From the NCBI GenBank assembly GCA_005773145.1, contig SXHS01000300.1, positions 1 through 5,459 of the forward strand: a stretch of DNA of 5,459 nucleotides. Reading direction: 5' to 3'. The DNA is from Planctomycetaceae bacterium (lineage in GTDB: Bacteria > Planctomycetota > Planctomycetia > Pirellulales > Pirellulaceae). The notes under the pieces are model-generated. The model saw nothing but the letters and a program-made list of their open reading frames with translations. It was not told where the DNA came from and did not search any database. Below are positions 1-4,277 of this stretch, one piece after another (positions within the stretch are counted from its first letter, which is position 1; each line of letters opens with the position of its first letter). The position numbers were made by a program, and so were the translations under genes.

Positions 1-80
1 CCATTTACACCATGACTTTGGCTGTTCCACTTCAGCTATTGCCGATCTACCAGCCTTAACGATCAAGAGGGGCGGCTGGC
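1..80. other. Left-edge stretch without a recognisable gene
   Basis: No gene can be supported here. One plus-strand frame is open from the left edge to a TAA at 57-59 (18 codons, ending ...LPIYQP), and another is open to a TAA at 138-140, running into the repeat. Either could be the tail of a gene that begins outside the window. Both are too short to show codon bias or a domain, so neither is called as a CDS. Confidence 0.3.
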
Positions 81-239
81 CGTTTACCGCCGAGCCGCAG
101 GCGACGGCCGAGCAAAATTCCAGCCGCGGCAGCCCGTAAAGTCGGCCCGCCGCCGCCTTTTGAAGTTGCGCACTTTTCGATGGTATCAGCCAAATTCCTC
201 AAGGAAATCGCCAACGTAACCCGAAGCGTCAGCGAGGGA
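81..239 (+). repeat. Dispersed intergenic repeat, copy A (long form)
   Basis: This copy begins with CGTTTACCGCC at 81 and ends with CGAAGCGTCAGCGAGGGA at 239. Its landmarks recur in the same order in copy B on the opposite strand (295-389): a 23-nt left block at 81-103 with one mismatch, a TTTTGAAGTTGCG block (about 159-171) matching TTTTAAGTTGCG, an ATTCCTCA block (about 194-201), and a perfect 25-nt right block (215-239). Copy A is about 64 nt longer because of extra sequence after the left block and around 170-190. I recall the right block (peptides 'TRSVSEG' or 'SLTLRVT') as common between planctomycete genes, but that is memory and was not checked. No transposase is present, so a non-autonomous mobile or REP-like element is inferred. 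Confidence 0.7.
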
Positions 240-319
240 CACCTGCCACATGCGTCGCCCAACGTGGGTGATGGATGGCGAGAACATCTCCACTTCCCTC
301 GCTGACGCTTCGGGTTACG
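215..319. repeat. Perfect 25-bp inverted repeat with a 55-nt centre
   Basis: Bases 215-239 are the exact reverse complement of 295-319, from CGTAACCCGAAG to GCGAGGGA. The 55 nt between them contain a further hairpin: 253-261 pairs with 265-273 around the loop ACG, including two G-T pairs. An RNA from either strand could fold into a long stem topped by this smaller hairpin. The arms are the inner ends of repeat copies A and B, so the structure arises from their head-to-head arrangement. Confidence 0.85.
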
Positions 320-389
320 ATGGAAACCGTCTCCTCAACCGTGAGGAATCGCAACTTAAAATCGGGCGCCTGCGGCTGGGCGGTAAACG
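295..389 (-). repeat. Dispersed intergenic repeat, copy B (compact form)
   Basis: Read on the minus strand, this copy starts at 389 with CGTTTACCGCCCAGCCGCAG and ends at 295 with the same 25 nt as copy A. It carries the same ordered blocks without the insertions of copy A, so it is probably nearer the family's standard length (95 nt). Blocks 81-103 and 367-389 differ at one position (C/G). No ORF of its own is evident. Confidence 0.7.
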
Positions 390-426
390 ATGCCCTCGCA
401 TCAGCCCTTTCATGGGCCGCGATCGC

Positions 427-435
427 TGCTATAAG
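427..435 (+). promoter_or_regulatory. Possible extended -10 promoter for the oxidoreductase gene
   Basis: TGCTATAAG contains the extended TGn motif followed by TATAAG, which matches the sigma70-type TATAAT in five of six bases. A -35 box is weak (TTTCAT at 408-413, 16-bp spacer). Transcription would begin near 442 and leave a leader of about 90 nt before the ATG at 534. The match is by eye only, and planctomycete promoters are poorly defined. Confidence 0.3.
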
Positions 436-533
436 TAGAAAAGCCAAAACAAGCAAACGGCTAACATTTCGTGCGCCATCAGAGAATACCGACCACCAAC
501 CACACACACCTAGTCCACGCAGGTAGTCCACAC

Positions 534-1742
534 ATGGGTCAACAGATACAGGTCGGCTTAGTCGGATCCGGTTTTGCCGCCCATTTTCACTTGGCCAGCT
601 ATGCCAAGGTGTACGGCGTCGACTTTTCGGTTCGCGGCATCTACGGCCGCAATACCGCGAAGGCCCAGCACCTGGCCAGCGAGCACCAATTGCCGATCGT
701 CTACGACTCGTACGAGGCAATGCTGGCGGACAACCAGATCCACGTGGTGGACCTCGTCGTGCCGAATCACTTGCACCTACCCTTGGCCCTGCAAGCAGCC
801 CGAGCTGGCAAGCATATCATCTGCGAGAAACCGCTGACCGGATTCTTCGGTCCGGCAAATACGCCGGATGGCGACTGGTCGGCTGCCGGCTACTCTCGCG
901 AGGCAATGCTGCGAGCGATCATGTCCGATGTGAATTGTGCCTGCGATGCCATTCAGCAGGCCGGTGTCACCTTGTGTTATGGCGAAAACTGGGTCTATGC
1001 TCCGCCGATCACCAAGTTGAATCGGCTCTTGGCCGCGAGCAACTCGGTCATTCTCCGCATTCAAGGCGAAGAATCGCACTCCGGATCGCACGCAGTCTAC
1101 GCGAAACGATGGCAGACCGCTGGAGGCGGATCGTTGCTGCGCCTGGGAGCCCATCCGATTGGCGCGGCCCTGTTCCTGAAATACGAGGAAGGTCGGCGCC
1201 GCAACGGTCGGCCGATTCGACCGACTTATGTGACCGCCGAGGTTGCGAACCTGACACGGATCAAGGCGTTTCGACAGGAGTCCACTCATCATCTGCAAGT
1301 GGGCTGGGAAGATGTCGAGGACTACGGCGCGATCCTGCTCACCTTCGACGACGGCTCGGTCGCCCAACTGACTTCCACGGATACCGTGTTGGGGGGAATC
1401 TACAACCAATTGACGGTGTACGGATCGCGCGTCGTGCTGCGCGCCAACATCAACCCCAATACGGCCTGCCAGGCCTACACACCGGACCCTCACTATTTCC
1501 GTGATGAGTATCTCGTGGAAAAGACGGAAACGAAGGGGGGCTGGTCGTTCCCGGCGCCGAACGAAGATTTGATCACGGGGTACCCCGATCAATTGCGGGA
1601 TTTTCTGACAGCTCTGACCGAGCATCGCGAACCGAAGAGCGATCTGACACTAGCCCGCGACGTGCTTGCGGTGACCTACGGCGCCTATTGGTCCGCCGAA
1701 CAGGGTAAACGCGTGGATCTACGTCCGTTTCTGACGCCCTAA
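534..1742 (+). CDS. Gfo/Idh/MocA family NAD(P)-dependent oxidoreductase
   Basis: This encodes a predicted 402-residue cytoplasmic dehydrogenase with an N-terminal Rossmann fold and a C-terminal alpha/beta substrate domain. Visible motifs are the dinucleotide-binding GLVGSGFAAHFHL (residues 8-20), the VVPNHLHLPLAL strand-helix (75-86), the EKP motif in ICEKPLTG (96-103, catalytic-type Lys99), and GGGSLLRLGAHP (197-208) with the conserved His207. The family normally has Asp four residues before that His; here the position is Arg203. The family oxidises or reduces sugars, inositols and similar hydroxyl compounds with NAD(P), but the substrate cannot be read from the sequence. The ATG at 534 is preferred because the Rossmann strand starts within five residues of it. 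An in-frame GTG at 471 would add 21 unconserved residues. Only a weak AGG (521-523) precedes the ATG. There is no signal peptide. The gene is convergent with the tolC-like gene, so a shared operon is excluded. Confidence 0.93.
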   Translation: MGQQIQVGLVGSGFAAHFHLASYAKVYGVDFSVRGIYGRNTAKAQHLASEHQLPIVYDSYEAMLADNQIHVVDLVVPNHLHLPLALQAARAGKHIICEKPLTGFFGPANTPDGDWSAAGYSREAMLRAIMSDVNCACDAIQQAGVTLCYGENWVYAPPITKLNRLLAASNSVILRIQGEESHSGSHAVYAKRWQTAGGGSLLRLGAHPIGAALFLKYEEGRRRNGRPIRPTYVTAEVANLTRIKAFRQESTHHLQVGWEDVEDYGAILLTFDDGSVAQLTSTDTVLGGIYNQLTVYGSRVVLRANINPNTACQAYTPDPHYFRDEYLVEKTETKGGWSFPAPNEDLITGYPDQLRDFLTALTEHREPKSDLTLARDVLAVTYGAYWSAEQGKRVDLRPFLTP

Positions 1743-1773
1743 AAGTGACACAGGCAAGATGCCTATGCCACTT
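1743..1773. terminator. Hairpin between convergent genes, probable bidirectional terminator
   Basis: Bases 1743-1756 pair with 1760-1773 in a 14-position stem (12 pairs, two internal mismatches) closed by an AGA loop. The stem begins directly after the oxidoreductase stop (1740-1742) and ends seven bases before the last codon of the minus-strand tolC gene. On the minus strand it is followed by TTTT, a short U-tract suited to ending the tolC transcript; the plus-strand tail is weaker. The core (1749-1772) is also a copy of the hairpin repeat found near 4161-4209. Confidence 0.55.
1749..1772 (+). repeat. Short hairpin repeat, copy 1 (3' side of tolC)
   Basis: The pattern is CACAGGC, five variable bases, then GCCTATGCCACT. 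The two constant blocks are identical to those at 4186-4192 and 4198-4209, with the same five-base spacer. The variable bases still allow AGGCA to pair with TGCCT, so the hairpin is conserved while its tip changes. This looks like a REP-type element. Confidence 0.65.
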
Positions 1774-1779
1774 CATGGC

Positions 1780-3888
1780 TCAACGTGCTGGAGTCGGCAA
1801 GCGCTCGGGCGACTTACCGGGCGCTGACGAGGTTGAGCCCGGCGCCTCTGGCGTTGATGCGGCCTTGATCGGTTCCGCCACAACCGGTTCGGCGTGCATT
1901 GCCGGTGCCGTCAACTGAGCGGGTGCAGACTGTTGCGGATACTCGCCCTGACTGACGCCCAACCAAGTTCGGCAGCAGGGACTTGGCAGCTCGGGACCAC
2001 GCTGTGCATCGCGTCGCACGGCGTCACAATACGCTTGTCGTGGCCATGGACCTTCGGCCAGATAGACCTGGTCGTAGTCCAACAGGGACCCCTTTGCCAG
2101 GTGCATATTCTTGAGCGCCAACCGATACTCGACCCAGGCCTGATAGTGGTTACTGTCCGCCAGCGACAATCGGGTCTGCGCATCGAGCACCACTTCCAAT
2201 GGGGCGGAATTCGCACGGAACGCCACATCCGCTGCTTTCACTTGTTCCTGCGCGGCCCAACGGCGATCCGCCGCCGTCTTGGCGACATCAAAGCTGCGGT
2301 AGACTTCCGCCCAGGCGTTGCTCAGCTCGTGCATCACCTGCCGCTGTTGCTCGTTTAAGACCGCACGTTCACGCGCCACGGCCAACTCCGCATAACGAAC
2401 GGCTGAGTGTGCCTGTCGATATCCAATGGGGACCGATAATTGCGAGCCCATTTGCCATTCCTGAAAGTCGCCAGTCGCCAAATTGTCCCAGGCATCGGCG
2501 AACGGTGCGCTTCCGCCACCCAAGAGGTCTTGCCCGAAGCCACGCCAGCGATAAGTACCGACCAAGTCCAGTGTCGGCAGTAACTGATTGCGCGAAGCCA
2601 GTAGCTCTAGCTCTTGACGTTTCACTAGCCACTTCTGTCGACGCAATTCGGGGCGTCGCTCGATTGCCTGTTGCGCGATGTCATCCCAATCAAACGTGAC
2701 CGGCGCCGGAATCGGCTCATCGCTGGGGCGGATCATACGACCATCCGAACTCGGTATTCCCATCAGCATCCGTAGGCGACGCTCTGCCATCTGCACACCA
2801 CCGGTGGGACGAAATGAGGTCCCCAAATTGCCGACGCGTCCCCGCGAAACGTCGAGCAACTTGCCACTGAGTGCGTTCTGCACCTGTTCTTGAAACCGGT
2901 AGTACTGCTCGCGTGCCTGCAATTCCTTCCAAGCGACCCCCTCCGGTCGATTTTTTTGGGATTGCACCCAACGCCAGGTTTCCAAACTGGCATCCCGCGC
3001 CGCGATCTTGGCATCCAAATCCCGATACGAGAAATAGAGATCCCAATAGGAATCCTCGATGTCACTCACCAGGTCGCGAAGTGCGATTTCAAAGTCGGCG
3101 ATTGCCACATCTGTATTTAATCTTGCCACCAAGACACCGCGCGGAACGCCGGCGACGGCATCGGGGCCCATGATGCGATTCACATTGACTCCAGCCCCCC
3201 GCAGCAATGGCTGACGAATCTCGGCCTCAATGTTGGTGTCCCAAGCGCTGGGGAACAGATTGCCAGGACGATTGTTGGCATCGAATACCGTATTGTTACG
3301 CAAGGCAAAAAGAGTTCCCGTCGCCGCTCGTTTGCGAATCTGTGTCTGCCAAGTTCCCAAATCTTGCTGGAGCAATCGCGTGCCTCCACCCAAGATTACG
3401 TTATTCAACGCGCGATCATTGTTCTCGAAGAATAGATTCGTGGACGCCTCGGCGTCGAACGCTGCCAGGGCGGCCTCGACACCAAAGCGAGGATCCGCCT
3501 CGCGAAGCGCTGGATCATAGATCGTGCGTGTAGCAGCCGGTGCACGAAGCACGCTCCCCCCCATGTCGCGCAACACATCCGAGTGGCTGAGCGCCTCGCG
3601 CAATGCCTCTTCCAAGGACAAATTCCACACCTCGGGAGGTTTCTCTTCTCGCAGCGAAAGGGGCGCCTGATTCGCGCCTACCACTTCATCTTCGCATCCC
3701 GCCACATCCGGGTATTCCATCTTCGTCGCAACATGCTGAAAGTGCGGCAGATCGCTGGTGAAACAGGCCCGACCGGTATCGCGTACGCCCAAACAGCCCC
3801 CCGACGCCAGGATGATAATGAGCGCCGCGCTAATCAGGCCCCACACAGGACGCGCGCCAACCCGAATTGGACTGCGTAACCGCAACAA
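1780..3888 (-). CDS. TolC-family outer-membrane efflux lipoprotein (OEP)
   Basis: This is the outer-membrane channel component of a tripartite export system, about 702 residues from the start chosen here and longer than classical TolC (about 470). The N-terminus has basic residues, a hydrophobic stretch (residues 16-28, WGLISAALIIILA) and a lipobox-like SGGC with Cys32, suggesting a lipoprotein. A linker with EYPDV precedes the first OEP segment, which opens at LSLEEALREAL (90-100). The second OEP segment follows RRPELRRQKWLVKRQELELL, with long helical stretches and ending near LLDYDQVYLAEGPW. The C-terminal tail is rich in Pro and Ala. No ATG precedes the signal segment. The TTG at 3888 is chosen because GGGAG lies eight bases upstream and it gives a normal signal peptide; TTG at 3903 or 3978 is also in frame. 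The gene is divergent from the GAF-adaptor gene, its likely partner. The exported substrate is unknown. Confidence 0.88.
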   Translation of the reverse strand: MLRLRSPIRVGARPVWGLISAALIIILASGGCLGVRDTGRACFTSDLPHFQHVATKMEYPDVAGCEDEVVGANQAPLSLREEKPPEVWNLSLEEALREALSHSDVLRDMGGSVLRAPAATRTIYDPALREADPRFGVEAALAAFDAEASTNLFFENNDRALNNVILGGGTRLLQQDLGTWQTQIRKRAATGTLFALRNNTVFDANNRPGNLFPSAWDTNIEAEIRQPLLRGAGVNVNRIMGPDAVAGVPRGVLVARLNTDVAIADFEIALRDLVSDIEDSYWDLYFSYRDLDAKIAARDASLETWRWVQSQKNRPEGVAWKELQAREQYYRFQEQVQNALSGKLLDVSRGRVGNLGTSFRPTGGVQMAERRLRMLMGIPSSDGRMIRPSDEPIPAPVTFDWDDIAQQAIERRPELRRQKWLVKRQELELLASRNQLLPTLDLVGTYRWRGFGQDLLGGGSAPFADAWDNLATGDFQEWQMGSQLSVPIGYRQAHSAVRYAELAVARERAVLNEQQRQVMHELSNAWAEVYRSFDVAKTAADRRWAAQEQVKAADVAFRANSAPLEVVLDAQTRLSLADSNHYQAWVEYRLALKNMHLAKGSLLDYDQVYLAEGPWPRQAYCDAVRRDAQRGPELPSPCCRTWLGVSQGEYPQQSAPAQLTAPAMHAEPVVAEPIKAASTPEAPGSTSSAPGKSPERLPTPAR

Positions 3889-3903
3889 GGGTTTTTCTCC
3901 CAA

Positions 3904-3942
3904 GCCTGCCAACAGGCGGGGACCAGCGACCGTACGGTCCCC
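3904..3942 (-). promoter_or_regulatory. Structured leader just upstream of the tolC-like start
   Basis: Three inverted repeats lie together. GCCTG/CAGGC (3904-3917) forms a five-bp stem with a CCAA loop. GGGGACC (3918-3924) pairs with GGTCCCC (3936-3942). A perfect 12-bp palindrome GACCGTACGGTC (3928-3939) overlaps the second stem, so the last two are mutually exclusive in RNA. If translation starts at 3888 they lie in the 5' leader, close to the GGGAG ribosome-binding site (3897-3901), and could act as an operator or affect translation. If the start is 3978 they are coding. A regulatory role is inference. Confidence 0.4.
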
Positions 3943-3976
3943 CCAGCAACCGTCATCGGCGACAGCCAGACTGCGC

Positions 3977-4005
3977 AATCAACAAAAACCGGAAAGTCGC
4001 GTCAA
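3977..4005 (-). promoter_or_regulatory. Weak candidate promoter for the tolC-like gene
   Basis: On the minus strand, TTGACG (4005-4000) is a good -35 box. It is followed after 17 bases by TTGATT (3982-3977), a poor -10 match. Initiation would fall near 3970, which would exclude a start at 3978 and favour TTG 3903 or 3888. The call rests mainly on the -35 and the spacing. Confidence 0.22.
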
Positions 4006-4075
4006 TCGCTACAGTCGCCGTGGCCCGTGCGAATATCGATCTGGTTGGCTGCTGGCATAATCCTTGGCGGAGGTC

Positions 4076-4096
4076 GCCGCACGGGCTTTCAGCCTG
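4076..4096 (-). repeat. Short hairpin repeat, diverged reverse copy
   Basis: On the minus strand this reads CAGGC, TGAAA, then GCCCGTGCGGC. It has the same layout as the copies at 1749, 4161 and 4186: CAGGC, a five-base spacer, then a GCC-rich block of the GCCtatGCCAC type. Several bases differ, so membership of the family is likely rather than certain. Confidence 0.45.
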
Positions 4097-4110
4097 CGCA
4101 TCCGATTGGC

Positions 4111-4132
4111 TCCAGCCAGCATGCTGGCTGGA
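4111..4132. repeat. Perfect 22-bp palindrome
   Basis: Bases 4111-4132 equal their own reverse complement with no mismatch and no loop, centred on GCATGC; each arm reads TCCAGCCAGCA. Symmetry stops at 4110 and 4133. It sits in the divergent control region about 95 bp upstream of the -10 box at 4228. Perfect dyads of this size are typical dimeric-regulator operators, but it could equally be part of the surrounding hairpin-repeat cluster. Confidence 0.75.
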
Positions 4133-4137
4133 TGTCC

Positions 4138-4152
4138 GGGGGGGCGGGGGGG
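4138..4152 (+). other. G-quadruplex motif (G7-C-G7)
   Basis: Seven G, one C and seven G in a row provide four GGG runs separated by single-base loops, the arrangement known to give very stable parallel quadruplexes. It lies five bases after the 22-bp palindrome and about 75 bp upstream of the -10 box of the GAF gene, on that gene's non-template strand. The motif is plain in the sequence; formation in the cell is inference. Confidence 0.7.
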
Positions 4153-4160
4153 AGACCAAG

Positions 4161-4182
4161 CAGGCAGGGTGCCTGCGCCACA
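4161..4182 (+). repeat. Short hairpin repeat, copy 2
   Basis: CAGGC, AGGGT, then GCCTGCGCCACA. CAGGCA (4161-4166) pairs perfectly with TGCCTG (4170-4175) around a GGG loop. It differs from the copy just downstream mainly in TGCG versus TATG. It immediately precedes copy 3, making a tandem pair. Confidence 0.6.
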
Positions 4183-4185
4183 GAC

Positions 4186-4209
4186 CACAGGCTGGAAGCC
4201 TATGCCACT
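4186..4209 (+). repeat. Short hairpin repeat, copy 3 (5' side of tolC)
   Basis: CACAGGC, TGGAA, then GCCTATGCCACT. It is identical to the copy at 1749-1772 apart from the five-base spacer. AGGCT (4189-4193) pairs with AGCCT (4197-4201) around GGA. It ends 18 bp before the -10 box at 4228, so it occupies the place where a -35 element would be. Confidence 0.65.
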
Positions 4210-4224
4210 GTTGGTTTTGCGGCA

Positions 4225-4233
4225 TGATATAAT
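4225..4233 (+). promoter_or_regulatory. Extended -10 promoter of the GAF-adaptor gene
   Basis: TGATATAAT is a perfect TATAAT (4228-4233) preceded by the extended TGn element. No convincing -35 lies 16-18 bp upstream (CCACTG-like), as is common for extended -10 promoters. Initiation would be near 4240, giving a leader of about 38 nt to the ATG at 4278 and arguing against the in-frame ATG at 4236. Confidence 0.55.
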
Positions 4234-4277
4234 GAATGATTGGTAGGCGGTTCAGCACCTCATCTCGGTTTCCTGCC

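Noticed and set aside
81..389. CRISPR array
   Set aside because: The repeats are two inverted diverged copies, not regularly spaced direct repeats with unique spacers, and no cas gene is visible.
471..533. GTG start 63 bases upstream for the oxidoreductase
   Set aside because: It adds 21 residues without family similarity, whereas the ATG at 534 places the Rossmann strand at the usual distance from the N-terminus.
777..1625. Minus-strand 282-codon open frame opposite the oxidoreductase
   Set aside because: It is the antisense of a well-supported gene with intact family motifs; its translation shows no domain and is rich in Arg, Gln and Ser, as expected from shadow frames in GC-rich DNA.
4161..4209. 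Rho-independent terminator at the tandem hairpins
   Set aside because: No gene ends just upstream on the plus strand, and the stems lack a U-tract (followed by CGCCACAG and ATGCCACTG). They fit the repeat family better.
4236..4277. ATG at 4236 as the start of the GAF gene
   Set aside because: It is in frame but begins two bases after the TATAAT box, upstream of the expected transcription start, and has no ribosome-binding site.
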